NCBI GenBank assembly: GCA_014490595.1
Contig: CP061031.1
Coordinates: 496,001-560,000 of the forward strand
DNA length: 64,000 nucleotides
Reading direction: 5' to 3'
Source: Corynebacterium wankanglinii
GTDB taxonomy: Bacteria; Actinomycetota; Actinomycetes; Mycobacteriales; Mycobacteriaceae
In this document: one piece after another, positions 1-9,298 of the stretch
Layout of the letters: every line of letters begins with the position of its first letter
How positions within the stretch are numbered: position 1 is the first letter of the stretch
The notes under the pieces: model-generated
Told to the model about the DNA's origin: nothing
The model's database searches: none
Seen by the model: the letters and a program-made list of their open reading frames with translations, nothing else
Made by a program: the position numbers and the translations under genes

Positions 1-255
1 GTGGAGAACCTGAACGTGAAGTTCTTCCTGCTCAGCCCCGGCGCGTTCTGGAACTACCAATATCCGCCGTACGAGATGCTGCGCGACTTCTGGGTCTCCG
101 AGGGCGTCACGCCTGTCTACCGCAAGGGCAAAACCGTGATCTTTGCGGTGAACAGCCAGTTCAGTGAGGCGGAGCTGCAGGAGATGGTCGAGGACGGCCA
201 GGAGCACGGCTCCGACGAGCTGTTTGCGCTCGCGGAGGTGGGCGCTACCCAGTAA
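1..255 (+). CDS. Hypothetical protein, probably 5'-truncated by the window edge
   Basis: The frame is open from the first base to the TAA at 253-255 and gives 84 residues. The first codon is GTG, but no upstream sequence is available to show a ribosome binding site, so this is probably the C-terminal part of a longer protein. The fragment is rich in aromatic residues near its start (FFLLSPGAFWNYQYPPYE) and acidic towards the end, with no signal peptide or membrane segment. I do not recognise the family. It ends 37 bases before eccB on the same strand and may be cotranscribed with it. Confidence 0.6.
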   Translation: MENLNVKFFLLSPGAFWNYQYPPYEMLRDFWVSEGVTPVYRKGKTVIFAVNSQFSEAELQEMVEDGQEHGSDELFALAEVGATQ

Positions 256-292
256 GCTTTGCGCCAGTTGTTCTCGGGGGAGGGGAATTGTC

Positions 293-1507
293 ATGGCGAA
301 GCTTTTGCCAACTACGCGCGCCCAAGTGTCGGGGCACAAGTTCATGCGCCGGCGGATGGAGCACGGTCTGATCTTCGGTGATATCCGCATGATTCACGAT
401 CCGCTCGCAGCTCGGCGCCGCGCGACCATTTTCGGCACGGCGGCCGTGGCCATGATCGCAGGGGTGATGGGGTTGTTCGCCTGGATGCGGCCGAACGCGG
501 ATCCGGGCGATGCCCCCATCTTCCGTGCGGCGGACGGCACGCTGTATGTGCGGGTGGGCGAGGCGGCGCACCCGGTGACCAACTTGGCGTCCGCGCGCCT
601 GATCGCGGACGAGGCCGCGGAGCCCGCCCGCATCGGCGACGCGCGCCTCGCAGCGCTGCCGCGCGGTGTTCCGGTGGGCATTGTCACCGCACCGGGCATG
701 TTCGCGCCCGAGGACGCGCCCGAGGCCAGCTGGTCGGTGTGCGGGGTGGACACCATCACGGTGGTCGCGGGGGAGGCGCCGGAGCCGCTGCCTGCCGACG
801 CCGCCGTTTTGGCCGCCGACACGACCCGGGAGTGGCTGGTGACTTCGGAGGGTCGACGCCTGTTGCCGGACGCCGCCACGCCAGAGGGACGTGTCATGCG
901 TCGCGCGCTCGGGATTGGCCCGGACACCCCGCGGTGGAGCCCGCCGCCCCAGGTCATCGGCGCGCTGAACGAGCTTCCGCCGGCGGCTCTGCCCGCGCCG
1001 CTGCCGGGAATCATCGACGCGGAGGGGCAGTCCTGGGCGCTGTTGAGCGGTCGGATTCAGCCGATTACCCCGACGCAACGTGAGATACTCCTCGACGCCG
1101 GCGCGCGCAGCTCGACAGCCGCCCGTGCAGAGTTGGCCGCGTACCCGGACGGGGCAGAGGACCTACGCCTGCCTAACGAGCGCCCGAGGTGGGTGGAGCC
1201 GCACCGCGCCTGTGTGGACCAGGGCCGCGGCGGCGCGTTCGTCGACGACCTCCCCGAAGGCATTGAGCTGTCCGGCGCGTCTGTGGCCACCCACTTCGCG
1301 GGTCTGGATAACGGCTCGGTGGGGGTGGATTCGGGCCACGGCTACCACGTGGTTTCTGCTAACGGGCTGCGCCACAGCGCCCCGGACGCCGCAGTCTTGG
1401 AGACGGTGGGCGCGACGCATGTGGAGCAGGTGCCGTGGGAGATCATCGCCTTGCTGCCGGAAGGTGCGGAGCTGACTCGCGACGCCGCCCTGACCGCCAC
1501 GTACTAA
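293..1507 (+). CDS. eccB: Type VII secretion protein EccB
   Basis: EccB is the membrane-anchored periplasmic core subunit of the ESX secretion channel. The ORF gives 404 residues from ATG 293, which follows a strong GGGGGAGGGGAA Shine-Dalgarno stretch; the longer open frame upstream is rejected because it overlaps the preceding gene. The N-terminus has the family pattern: a basic cytoplasmic segment (TTRAQVSGHKFMRRRMEHG), then one membrane helix at about residues 42-64, then a large extracytoplasmic domain. The length is somewhat below mycobacterial EccB (about 450-500), as in ESX-4 types. Its 3' end overlaps the convergent mycP by 65 bases. Position next to mycP, eccD and eccC supports the call. 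Confidence 0.88.
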   Translation: MAKLLPTTRAQVSGHKFMRRRMEHGLIFGDIRMIHDPLAARRRATIFGTAAVAMIAGVMGLFAWMRPNADPGDAPIFRAADGTLYVRVGEAAHPVTNLASARLIADEAAEPARIGDARLAALPRGVPVGIVTAPGMFAPEDAPEASWSVCGVDTITVVAGEAPEPLPADAAVLAADTTREWLVTSEGRRLLPDAATPEGRVMRRALGIGPDTPRWSPPPQVIGALNELPPAALPAPLPGIIDAEGQSWALLSGRIQPITPTQREILLDAGARSSTAARAELAAYPDGAEDLRLPNERPRWVEPHRACVDQGRGGAFVDDLPEGIELSGASVATHFAGLDNGSVGVDSGHGYHVVSANGLRHSAPDAAVLETVGATHVEQVPWEIIALLPEGAELTRDAALTATY

Positions 1508-2573
1508 GCCCCGAACTCACTGCGGTGACCAGCGCTACGAGCACCAGGGCGCTGCCGCCGAGGAAGCCCAGCCGGGACACGGCTGGGTTTGCGTTCCCGT
1601 GCACCGCGCGCACCCGTAATGCGGGCCGCGGCTCCACCTCCTGCGGGGACAGTTGCGTCAGCGCTGCCAGGGGATCGACTGCCCCGCCGCCGGGCTGGGC
1701 CGAGGCGGTGATCAGGGCGCGCACGTGGGACGGGCTGATGCCGGGGTAGCGCGACTGCAGCAGGGCCGCAGTACCGCTGACCACAGGGGTGGCGAAGCTC
1801 GTACCAGCGTAGGGGCGAACCCCGTCGTTTACCAGCGTGCCCTCGGCCCAGCCGCCGGGTGCGAGAGCGGCTGGCACCACCCCGGGCGCGGACAGCTCCG
1901 CCGCCAGGGAGTAGGGGGCAATGGTGTGGTTGTCGGCACGCGCCGCCACCGCAAGCACGGTGGGGAAGCGGGCGGGAAACACCTCGTAGCCGGGTTGGCA
2001 ATCCGAGCCGGTATTCCCCGCGGCGGCCACCACGACAGCGCCTTGCGCTTCGGCGCGGGCCAGGGCGGCGGTGATGCCGGAGGCGTCGATACGCGACGCG
2101 AACGCGGGCTCCAGGCACGACACGACGGAGATATTGAGCACGCCCGCGCCCTCGTCGAGTGCGTTGTGGATGGCATCGGTGAGTGTCTCCAGGTTGCCCG
2201 TCTCGGCGTCGCGGTAGTGGGCCGAGGTCTGGCGCACGGAGAGGATCTCCGCCTCCGGCGCGATGCCGAGGGTGCGCCCGGCGATGATGCCGGCGACGGC
2301 GGTGCCGTGGTTGTCGCAGTCCTGGAGGGCGTCCGCGGCCACGAAGTCGCGGCCCGGCCGCAAGTGCGCGATCTCTGGGTGGGGTGAAACCCCGGTGTCG
2401 ATGACGGCCACCCGTACCCCGGCGCCGGTGGCGAAGCGCCGCAGCTGCGCGATGTCATCGTTTGCGGGCGGCTTCTCCACGAGCGCCGGCACTGCGCACG
2501 CCACGTCCTGGGCGCGGGCGGGTGCGGGGGTCAGCGACAAGGCAAGCACGGCGAGGGCCGGTAACCAACGCAT
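1443..2573 (-). CDS. mycP: Mycosin (MycP), type VII secretion subtilisin-like protease
   Basis: This is a membrane-anchored S8 serine protease of the ESX system. From ATG 2573 it encodes 376 residues: a signal peptide (about 1-22), a protease domain with the catalytic triad Asp59 (VAVIDTGVSPHPEI), His89 (CDNHGTAVAGI) and Ser259 (AGTSFATPV), an oxyanion Asn187 (AAAGNTGSD), and one C-terminal membrane helix (about 338-355) with a basic tail. The open frame continues upstream inside eccD, but this ATG is followed by a clear signal sequence and lies 2 bases after the eccD stop, so translation is probably coupled. In mycobacteria mycosins stabilise the ESX membrane complex as well as cleave substrates. 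Confidence 0.9.
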   Translation of the reverse strand: MRWLPALAVLALSLTPAPARAQDVACAVPALVEKPPANDDIAQLRRFATGAGVRVAVIDTGVSPHPEIAHLRPGRDFVAADALQDCDNHGTAVAGIIAGRTLGIAPEAEILSVRQTSAHYRDAETGNLETLTDAIHNALDEGAGVLNISVVSCLEPAFASRIDASGITAALARAEAQGAVVVAAAGNTGSDCQPGYEVFPARFPTVLAVAARADNHTIAPYSLAAELSAPGVVPAALAPGGWAEGTLVNDGVRPYAGTSFATPVVSGTAALLQSRYPGISPSHVRALITASAQPGGGAVDPLAALTQLSPQEVEPRPALRVRAVHGNANPAVSRLGFLGGSALVLVALVTAVSSGLSTWRSGRRRESAPHLPAARR

Positions 2574-2575
2574 CG

Positions 2576-3880
2576 CTACAGCCCCCTGATCATGTCGAAC
2601 ACGCCTGCAAGGTGCACCGCCAGAGGGATCACCGCGATGGTGGCGGCGATCTCGGCACGTTCGAACCACACCACCGTGGTGGGTTCGAGGTCCGGTACCC
2701 GCGGTGCCCACACGACGGTGGCGGCGGCCGACAGCGCGACGAGAAGCGCCAGGGCGACGGCGGCCGGGTGGCCGAGGTGGGCGGCGGCAGCCGCGGCGGC
2801 TACCACCGCGGCCAGCGCCACTGAGGTCAAGCACACCCGGGGGAGGGCCCAGTGGTGGCGCGACGCGTAAACCACCAGGGCCCCTGCCACCGTCAGGCAC
2901 AGCGCAAACGGCCACACCCCGCCTGCGCGGCCAACCCAGAGGAGGGCGGGCACGCAGCAGGTGGCGATCGCCGCGGAGATGGCGGAGGCGATCGTGGCGG
3001 CGTCCGCGCTTCGGGCATCCACGTCTGGCTGGTAGTCGTCGGAGCGGTCGAACTCCTCGCCGGCGGTGGGCACCCGCGGCACCGTCAGCCCTGCGGCGCG
3101 GGTGGCAATGCCCGGCGTCGCCATGACAGCAAGGACCCCGGCCAGCACAGTTAAGGCGGGGGCAGCCAGCGGACCGGGAAGCCACGCCCCCAGCGCGCCG
3201 ACGCCGCTAAGCGCGCTCACGCCCACGACATAGGCCACCAGTGCGGGGCCAGCCAGCCGCAGCACCACACCGACCCCCGCCGCGACGACGGCAGTCAGTG
3301 CGGCCGCGAGCGCACCGAGGCCGACGCTGACCGCGCCGCCGCCCGCGCCAGCCACCCACACCCCCGCAGCGAGCCCGGCCAGCACCGGCACCGCCGCGAA
3401 TCCCGGGCGCGACCGGCCCGCGGAGGCGACGGCCAGCGCGAGGAGTGCCACCGCCCCCAGCGCCAGATGCCACGGCAGGTACACCCGGGCAACGAGAACG
3501 GCCGCAGCCAGCCCGGCACACGTGGCCGCCGCGTCCAGCCCGCGCACCTGCCGCGCCGACTGCGCCACCCCGGTGAGGGAATCCGCGGCGTCGCGCACGA
3601 CAGGCGGAGCGGTGGGCTCCTCGGGGTGGAGGGCGACGGAAGCGCCGTCGTGAAGCTTCAGCGCGTACAGCGGCGTGTGCATGTCGAGCGGTGCCCCGCC
3701 TGCGGTTGATGCCTGCCACGGGCGGTGCACCTCCGGCAGCTCCACCAGGCGCGCGAGCTCCGGCAACACCTCTGCCAGGGTGGATGATGTGGGCAACGTG
3801 ACATCGATGTCGCGGTGGAATGCGACAACGGACACGCGGACAGTGACGCGCACAACGTGGTGCGCAGACGTGGCAACCAA
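2576..3880 (-). CDS. eccD: Type VII secretion integral membrane protein EccD
   Basis: EccD is the polytopic channel subunit of the ESX membrane complex. I choose TTG 3880 as the start because GGGGGAG lies about 8 bases upstream; this gives 434 residues. The first about 90 residues form a ubiquitin-like (YukD-type) cytoplasmic domain, followed by about 11 very hydrophobic Ala/Val/Leu-rich segments between about residues 120 and 434, interrupted by an acidic cytoplasmic loop (EEFDRSDDYQPDVDARSAD). A TTG at 3928 would add 16 residues, and a GTG at 3853 would remove 9 without a visible ribosome binding site. The gene heads an eccD-mycP unit transcribed away from eccC. Confidence 0.87.
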   Translation of the reverse strand: MVATSAHHVVRVTVRVSVVAFHRDIDVTLPTSSTLAEVLPELARLVELPEVHRPWQASTAGGAPLDMHTPLYALKLHDGASVALHPEEPTAPPVVRDAADSLTGVAQSARQVRGLDAAATCAGLAAAVLVARVYLPWHLALGAVALLALAVASAGRSRPGFAAVPVLAGLAAGVWVAGAGGGAVSVGLGALAAALTAVVAAGVGVVLRLAGPALVAYVVGVSALSGVGALGAWLPGPLAAPALTVLAGVLAVMATPGIATRAAGLTVPRVPTAGEEFDRSDDYQPDVDARSADAATIASAISAAIATCCVPALLWVGRAGGVWPFALCLTVAGALVVYASRHHWALPRVCLTSVALAAVVAAAAAAAHLGHPAAVALALLVALSAAATVVWAPRVPDLEPTTVVWFERAEIAATIAVIPLAVHLAGVFDMIRGL

Positions 3881-4009
3881 CGGAAAATCTCCCCCGATGT
3901 CTGGGCGCGGCCCCCATTCGCCGCGCAACGGGACACAGTATGGCCTACAATTCGCAGCACGTCCACAGTTCGGGGGAACTGCGGCGCAATTTCCAAGGGG
4001 GGAATCGCA
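3881..4009. promoter_or_regulatory. Divergent promoter region between eccD and eccC
   Basis: The 129-base gap carries a minus-strand promoter candidate for eccD-mycP: -35 TGGACG (plus 3960-3965) and -10 CATACT (plus 3937-3942) separated by 17 bases. A plus-strand -10 candidate TACAAT at 3946-3951 faces eccC without a convincing -35 element. The two -10 elements are only a few bases apart, so the two transcription units may compete. The AAGGGGGGAA ribosome binding site of eccC is at 3995-4004. Confidence 0.45.
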
Positions 4010-7000
4010 TTGCTAGGCCTTGACTACGACCAGGTGCTCGCACCGACCGTCGGCGCACCAGACATCCCGCCACCGCCGGCCGGAAGCCTGCGCGCGGAGC
4101 CCGTCCCCGCGGCGCAGAAGCAGCAGGCGCAGCCGGTGATGAAGATCCTGCTGCCGGTGGTGATGGTGGTGGCACTCGGCGCGGTGATGGTGCTCATGGC
4201 CATGTCCGGCCGGGCCGTGAGCCCCATGATGTTGATTTTCCCGCTGATGATGCTGTTTGGCCTGGCCGGAATGATCAACCCGCAGGACAAGCAGGGCGAC
4301 ATCGACGAGACGCGGCGCGTGTACCTGCGTCACCTGGACGCGCTGGCGAAGACCGCGCGAGCCAATGCCGCCAAGCAGCGCACGCACGCCACCACGCTGC
4401 ACCCCGCGCCGGGCGAGCTGGTCGCCGCTGTGCCGGTGGAGCGGGTGTGGGAGCGCGCGGGGGCGCCGACGGTGCGGCTGGGCACCGGAGCGGGCGCGCT
4501 GTGCACACCGGTGGAGGTGGAAGACCCGGGCAGCCCTGAGGACCTGGACCCGGTGTGTGCCGTGAGCTTGCGACGCACCGTCGCGGCCGTGAGCACCGTG
4601 CCGGGCATGCCGATGCTGGTACAGCTCGACGCGTTTCCCGCCATCACCCTCGCAGGCCCCGCCGCGCGCGACGTGGCGCGCTCGATCGTCTGCCAGCTGG
4701 CGTTTTTCTACGGCCCGGAGCACGTGAGCATCGACGCGCCGTTCGCGTGGGTGAAGTGGTTGCCGCACTCGCGCTCCGAGGGGGCGTTTCGCATCTTGCT
4801 TATCGACGGCCAAAGGTCCCCCACCCCAACCGACGCCGACTGCGTGGTGACCATCCACGACGACCCGGAATTCTTCGTCGACCCGGACGCGTTCCACCTC
4901 ATCTGCGGGCAGCGTTTGGAGGCGGTGACGGCCCAGGGGGTGGAGACCCTCGGCACCCCGGACCCGTTTTCGGACCCGGAAGCGGATTTTGTGGCACGGC
5001 ACCTGGGCTTTTACCGCCGCCCGGAGGGCTCGGCGGAGACCGGCGGGGATTTCTTGTCGATGCTGGGTGTCCCGGACATTGACGCGTTGGATGCCCACAC
5101 CATGTGGCCTGGGGTGCGAAACAAACTCACCGTGCCCATCGGCGAAACTCCGGACGGGCAGCCGGTGTACCTGGATTTGAAGGAGGCGGCACTGGGAGGG
5201 ATGGGCCCGCACGGGCTGTGCATCGGTGCGACGGGCTCCGGTAAATCGGAGCTTTTGCGGACGCTTGTGGTGGCGTTGGCGGCGACGCACTCGCCGGACG
5301 AGCTGAACTTTGTGCTCGTGGACTTCAAAGGCGGCGCGACGTTTTTAGGCTGCGAGTCCCTGCCGCACACGGCCGCCGTGATTACCAACCTCGAGGACGA
5401 AGCGGTGCTGGTGGAGCGCATGTTTGACGCCATTTCGGGCGAGATGAACCGGCGCCAGGAACTGCTGCGCGCCGCCGGCAACTTCGCCAACATCACGGAG
5501 TACACCAAGGCGGGGCACACGTTGCCGTCGCTGGTGATCATCGTGGACGAGTTCACGGAGCTGCTCACCCAGCACCCGCACTTCGCAGACCTATTCGTGG
5601 CGGTGGGTAGGCTCGGCCGCTCGCTCGGCGTGCACCTGCTGCTGGCGTCGCAGCGATTGGAGGAGGGCAAGCTGCGGGGGTTGGACTCGCACCTGTCCTA
5701 CCGCATCGGATTGAAAACGTTCTCGGCGGGCGAGTCACGCCAGGTACTTGGCGTGCCGGACGCGTACGAGCTGCCCGGTGAACCAGGTTCCGGCTACCTG
5801 AAGGCCGGCATGGACCTCGTGCGCTTCCGCGCCGCATACGTCTCCGGCCCGCTCACCCGCACCGTGGTCGAGCACCGGGGAGACCAGCAGGTCCGCATCT
5901 TCACCGGCACCGAGCTCGAGCTCGCCCCCACCGCCTACGTGGAGGAGGACAGCTCCACCACGCTTCTCGACGAGGTTGTGGCCAAGGCGGCGGAGGTGGC
6001 CACCGCCCGCGGGATGGGCGCCCACCAGGTGTGGCTGCCGCCGCTGCCAGAACGCATCCCGCTGTCGCAGACTGCCGGCGCGCTCGGGCTCATTGACGAG
6101 CCCTACAAACAGCGCCAAACCCCGTTTCACCTCGACCTTTCCGCCGCTGGCGGACACGTCGCCATCGCGGGTGGGCCGCAGACGGGCAAGACGATGGCGG
6201 TGCGCTCGATTGTGGCGACCCAGTTGGGCAGCGGGATTGCGGTCTACGTCATCGGCGAGTTGCCCGAGCTCGAGTCCCTTCCCCACGTCGCCGGGGTGGC
6301 AAGCATGAAAGACACCGAGCGTACGCGCCGGGTGATCGACGAGGTCACCTCGATTCTCGACGCGCCGCGGCCGACCATGCTGGTCGTCGACGGCTGGCAC
6401 GCCCTCGAGGACGACCTGCGCGAGCCGCTGGCCCGCATCGCCTCCGAAGGCCCCGACGCTGGCATCCACCTGGTGGCGACCACCCAGCGCTGGAGCGCGA
6501 TCCGCCCGAACGTGCGCGACCTCATCGGCACCCGCCTCGAGCTGCGGCTGACCGAGCCGATGGACTCGCTCATCGACCGCAAGCAGCAAGAGAAGCTCCC
6601 CGCCGTCCCCGGCCGCGGTGTGACCCCGGACGGCAAGACCGTGCAGCTCGCATTCACCAGCGGCGAGGACATCGCCCACCTTGCAGCGCACTCGGGCCAG
6701 GCGCCGGTGCCGAAGCTGCGGGTGCTGCCGGGGGTCGTCGATGTGCACTCGCTTCTCGACGGCCTCCGGGTCCCCCTCGGCATCGGAGGCGCCAACCTCG
6801 AGCCGGTGCACGCCTCCGAACACGTGCTGGCCATCGGCGCGGGCGGGTGCGGCAAGTCCACCTTCATCGCGAGCACCATCGTCGCGGTCGAGCACATGGG
6901 CCGTGAGCGTGCCCGCATGGTGATTTTGGACCCGCGCCGGGCGCACCTGGGCCGCGCCCGCGAGGACATGGTCGCCGCCTACGCGGCGTCTACCAACGCG

Positions 7001-7420
7001 ATCACCGAGGCAGCGAAATCGCTGGCCGTCACCCTGCGTTCGCGGCTGCCGGGCGCGGACGTGACGCCGCAGCAGCTCAAGGAGCGCTCGTGGTGGCAGG
7101 GCCCGGAGCTGTACCTCATCATCGACGACTACGAACTGGTCGGCGAGGACCCCCTGCGCCCGCTGGCGGAGCTGTTGCCGCACGCCCGCGACATCGGCCT
7201 GCACGTGGTGGCCGCGCGCAAGTTCGGCGGGGTCTCGCGCGCCCTGTTCGGCCCCTTCCTCACGGCACTCAAAGACCTGCACCCGGACGTGCTGGTCATG
7301 GACGGCACCCGCGACGAAGGCGCGATCTTCGGCGTGCGCCCAAGCCCGCAGCAACCCGGCCGGGCCACGTGGGTCCGCGGCGAGCCGCGCGGCACGGTCC
7401 AACTCCCGGAGGCACCATGA
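4010..7420 (+). CDS. eccC: Type VII secretion ATPase EccC (FtsK/SpoIIIE family)
   Basis: EccC is the motor ATPase that recognises WXG100 substrates and drives ESX export. The TTG start at 4010 follows the AAGGGGGGAA site by six bases and gives 1136 residues. Two membrane helices lie at about residues 43-83. Three FtsK-like ATPase domains follow, with Walker A motifs GATGSGKS (406-413), GGPQTGKT (721-728) and GAGGCGKS (943-950), and Walker B strands VLVDFKGG, MLVVDGW and LYLIIDDYE. EccCa and EccCb are joined in one chain, as expected for ESX-4-like systems. The stop overlaps the start of the next gene (ATGA), so the two are probably translationally coupled. Confidence 0.94.
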   Translation: MLGLDYDQVLAPTVGAPDIPPPPAGSLRAEPVPAAQKQQAQPVMKILLPVVMVVALGAVMVLMAMSGRAVSPMMLIFPLMMLFGLAGMINPQDKQGDIDETRRVYLRHLDALAKTARANAAKQRTHATTLHPAPGELVAAVPVERVWERAGAPTVRLGTGAGALCTPVEVEDPGSPEDLDPVCAVSLRRTVAAVSTVPGMPMLVQLDAFPAITLAGPAARDVARSIVCQLAFFYGPEHVSIDAPFAWVKWLPHSRSEGAFRILLIDGQRSPTPTDADCVVTIHDDPEFFVDPDAFHLICGQRLEAVTAQGVETLGTPDPFSDPEADFVARHLGFYRRPEGSAETGGDFLSMLGVPDIDALDAHTMWPGVRNKLTVPIGETPDGQPVYLDLKEAALGGMGPHGLCIGATGSGKSELLRTLVVALAATHSPDELNFVLVDFKGGATFLGCESLPHTAAVITNLEDEAVLVERMFDAISGEMNRRQELLRAAGNFANITEYTKAGHTLPSLVIIVDEFTELLTQHPHFADLFVAVGRLGRSLGVHLLLASQRLEEGKLRGLDSHLSYRIGLKTFSAGESRQVLGVPDAYELPGEPGSGYLKAGMDLVRFRAAYVSGPLTRTVVEHRGDQQVRIFTGTELELAPTAYVEEDSSTTLLDEVVAKAAEVATARGMGAHQVWLPPLPERIPLSQTAGALGLIDEPYKQRQTPFHLDLSAAGGHVAIAGGPQTGKTMAVRSIVATQLGSGIAVYVIGELPELESLPHVAGVASMKDTERTRRVIDEVTSILDAPRPTMLVVDGWHALEDDLREPLARIASEGPDAGIHLVATTQRWSAIRPNVRDLIGTRLELRLTEPMDSLIDRKQQEKLPAVPGRGVTPDGKTVQLAFTSGEDIAHLAAHSGQAPVPKLRVLPGVVDVHSLLDGLRVPLGIGGANLEPVHASEHVLAIGAGGCGKSTFIASTIVAVEHMGRERARMVILDPRRAHLGRAREDMVAAYAASTNAITEAAKSLAVTLRSRLPGADVTPQQLKERSWWQGPELYLIIDDYELVGEDPLRPLAELLPHARDIGLHVVAARKFGGVSRALFGPFLTALKDLHPDVLVMDGTRDEGAIFGVRPSPQQPGRATWVRGEPRGTVQLPEAP

Positions 7421-8303
7421 CCGACCTGCGCATCACCGCCACCGACGCGTCAACCGTGATCACGGGCGCGGCCAACGTCCACCGCTTCGACGCGCCCACC
7501 AGCCGCGAGATCGCCAGCACCGTGCGCAGCGTGCTCGGCCCCGACCCCGCCGGAGCGCAGGTGCACATCGCCGCCGACCCGCAGCGGCTGCGCGAGCTCA
7601 CGCACGCGCTCGCCGACTACGACATCGAACTGACCACCGAAGAGCTCCTACTTCACGACCCGCCCACGGACACTTTCCGCGCCGTACCCGACGAACCACA
7701 GAGCCGGTCGAACGCGTGGATCATCGCCGCGGTTGTCGCCGTCGTAGCCCTGGTGTGCGCCGGGGTGATCTGGGTGCAGACGCGAGGCGACGATGCAGAA
7801 CCCGCCGCGGAAGGGGCGCCTGCATCGGCGCCCGCCCCGGTTGCCGAAGACGCTCCGCCGCCGGGGAGGCGGAGCAGACGTCGATAGGCGAAAGCCCCAC
7901 CGTTCGCATCGAACAAGACGGGTTGAGCGTGGAGCTGCCCGCGGGGTTCGCGCTCGAAGCGGACGAGGGCATGTGGCGCGCAACCGGCGACGACCCGAAC
8001 TTCCGGCTCCAGATCGCCGTCGAACACCTCTACCAGCTGCCGTCGCAGACGATGGCGGAGCAGCTGCTCGCCGACATTGAGGCCGACCCCGAAGTCGAAC
8101 TCGTGGACACCGACGGTGTGTCCGTGACCTACCTCGAGCGCGCGGGCGACGGCTCGCAGTCACTCTGGCGCACATGGCCGGACGGTGCGGCGCAGCTGTT
8201 CGTCGGCTGCCACACACGCCACGAACCCACCGTGGTGCAACGCGCCACCTGCCGGATGGCCATGGAATCCGCCGCATACAAGGGGGCTGACGTGGGGCCG
8301 TAA
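7417..8303 (+). pseudogene. Type VII secretion-associated protein, frameshifted
   Basis: ATG 7417 overlaps the eccC stop. The first frame gives 156 residues, with one membrane helix (about 104-122) and an Ala/Pro-rich linker, then runs into TAG at 7885-7887. The shifted frame continues from about 7863 to TAA 8301-8303 with a folded-looking C-terminal domain (SVELPAGFALEADEG, RATCRMAMESAAYK). Together they have the layout of the Rv3446c-like type VII secretion-associated family: short N-terminal domain, membrane helix, C-terminal domain. One extra G in the GGGG run at 7863-7866 would restore a single frame of about 295 residues. It is either a real inactivating deletion or a sequencing error. 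A copy of the dispersed GCYTATCGACG motif lies at 7879-7889. Confidence 0.72.
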
Positions 8304-8404
8304 AAAAATTTTTGGAACTCAGGGAACCGAATCGGCCCTACGCCAGTCAGATATACGGACAGCGAAAAGAGTTGTCCGTCCCAACACAGAAACGAGGGGG
8401 AAAC

Positions 8405-8716
8405 ATGGAGCAGTTCGCAACCGAAGCCGAAGTCATGCGCGCCGCTGCAGACCGTACCGACGACACCAACGCGGACGTCAACCGTGAAATCGACCGCGTC
8501 CAGCAGGTCGCCGAGGCCACACGCAGCTACTGGGTGGGCAACGCCCAGCGCAGCTTCGACGACTTGATGGCAAGGTACGACGACGCCCAGCGCAGGCTGT
8601 CGGAGGCGCTGAGCGCCATCGCAGTCAACATCCGCGACAACGCCAAGCACTACGAAACCACCGACGCCACCAACACCGACAGCCTCCGCCAGCTCGCCGG
8701 CGGGCTCGCACTCTAA
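8405..8716 (+). CDS. esxB: WXG100 family ESX secretion target (EsxB-like)
   Basis: This is a 103-residue helical-hairpin protein with the central WXG turn (SYWVGNAQRSF, about residues 41-51), the hallmark of ESX substrates that are exported as dimers through EccC. ATG 8405 follows an ACGAGGGGGAAAC ribosome binding site; the longer upstream frame lacks one. The 100-base spacer before it contains an unusual A7T5 tract (about 8302-8314). It lies 10 bases before a second WXG100 gene, the usual CFP-10/ESAT-6-like pair. Assignment as EsxB rather than EsxA rests on first position in the pair. Confidence 0.9.
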   Translation: MEQFATEAEVMRAAADRTDDTNADVNREIDRVQQVAEATRSYWVGNAQRSFDDLMARYDDAQRRLSEALSAIAVNIRDNAKHYETTDATNTDSLRQLAGGLAL

Positions 8717-8726
8717 GGGGAAGACC

Positions 8727-9011
8727 ATGCAGATCAAGTACGACTTCGCGCAGATCGCCGGCGCAGCCGAGGACATGCGCGCCTCCGCCTCCCGCATCAA
8801 CGGCGACCTGGCAGAGCTCAAGCAGATGCTCCAGCCCATGGCGCAAACCTGGGAAGGCACCGCCGCCGCGGCCTACCAGGCGCACCAGGCCAAGTGGGAC
8901 CAGGCGGCTGAGGACCTCAACCAGATCCTCACCCAGATCGCGCAAACCGTTGAGGACGGCAACACCACCATGCTGGCCGTCAACAACGCCGCCGCGAACA
9001 GCTGGGGCTAG
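8727..9011 (+). CDS. esxA: WXG100 family ESX secretion target (EsxA-like)
   Basis: This 94-residue protein is predicted to be two helices joined by a WEG turn (MAQTWEGTAAAAYQAH, about residues 38-53). It is the expected partner of the preceding WXG100 protein and a likely substrate of the EccB/C/D machine encoded upstream. ATG 8727 has AAGGGGAAG as ribosome binding site. The gene is followed by about 100 bases and then a strong intrinsic terminator, so it ends the ESX operon. Confidence 0.9.
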   Translation: MQIKYDFAQIAGAAEDMRASASRINGDLAELKQMLQPMAQTWEGTAAAAYQAHQAKWDQAAEDLNQILTQIAQTVEDGNTTMLAVNNAAANSWG

Positions 9012-9111
9012 CCAACAAGACTTGCGTCGCAGGGTGCGGGGGCCGTTTTCATCGGGGGACGGGCTCGGCCACGCATCCGGCGGCGCAACAACACAGGGGG
9101 ACGGGGGACGT

Positions 9112-9160
9112 GCCGCCGCAGGTGATGGGGGATCACCTGCGGCGGCGCTTTTTTGCTTTT
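9112..9160 (+). terminator. Rho-independent terminator of the ESX operon
   Basis: A perfect 15-bp stem (GCCGCCGCAGGTGAT at 9112-9126, complement at 9132-9146) with a five-base G loop is followed by a T-rich tail starting at 9149. It separates the ESX operon from rplM-rpsI. Confidence 0.92.
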
Positions 9161-9298
9161 AGAAGCAGGTGTCGTAGGGTGTAACCCTTGTGTGTCCCGC
9201 TGGATGCGCTGTTCGGGTCTCCACCGGCCGCCGGCATGCGCAGAGGGGCAGGCGAAGTTTGGCCGGCAGCCATCTAGACAGACTTTAAGGAGTCATGC

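Noticed and set aside
5735..7402. 555-codon open frame on the minus strand
   Set aside because: It is antisense to eccC, Arg/His/Ala-rich without family motifs, and typical of the mirror frame of a high-GC gene.
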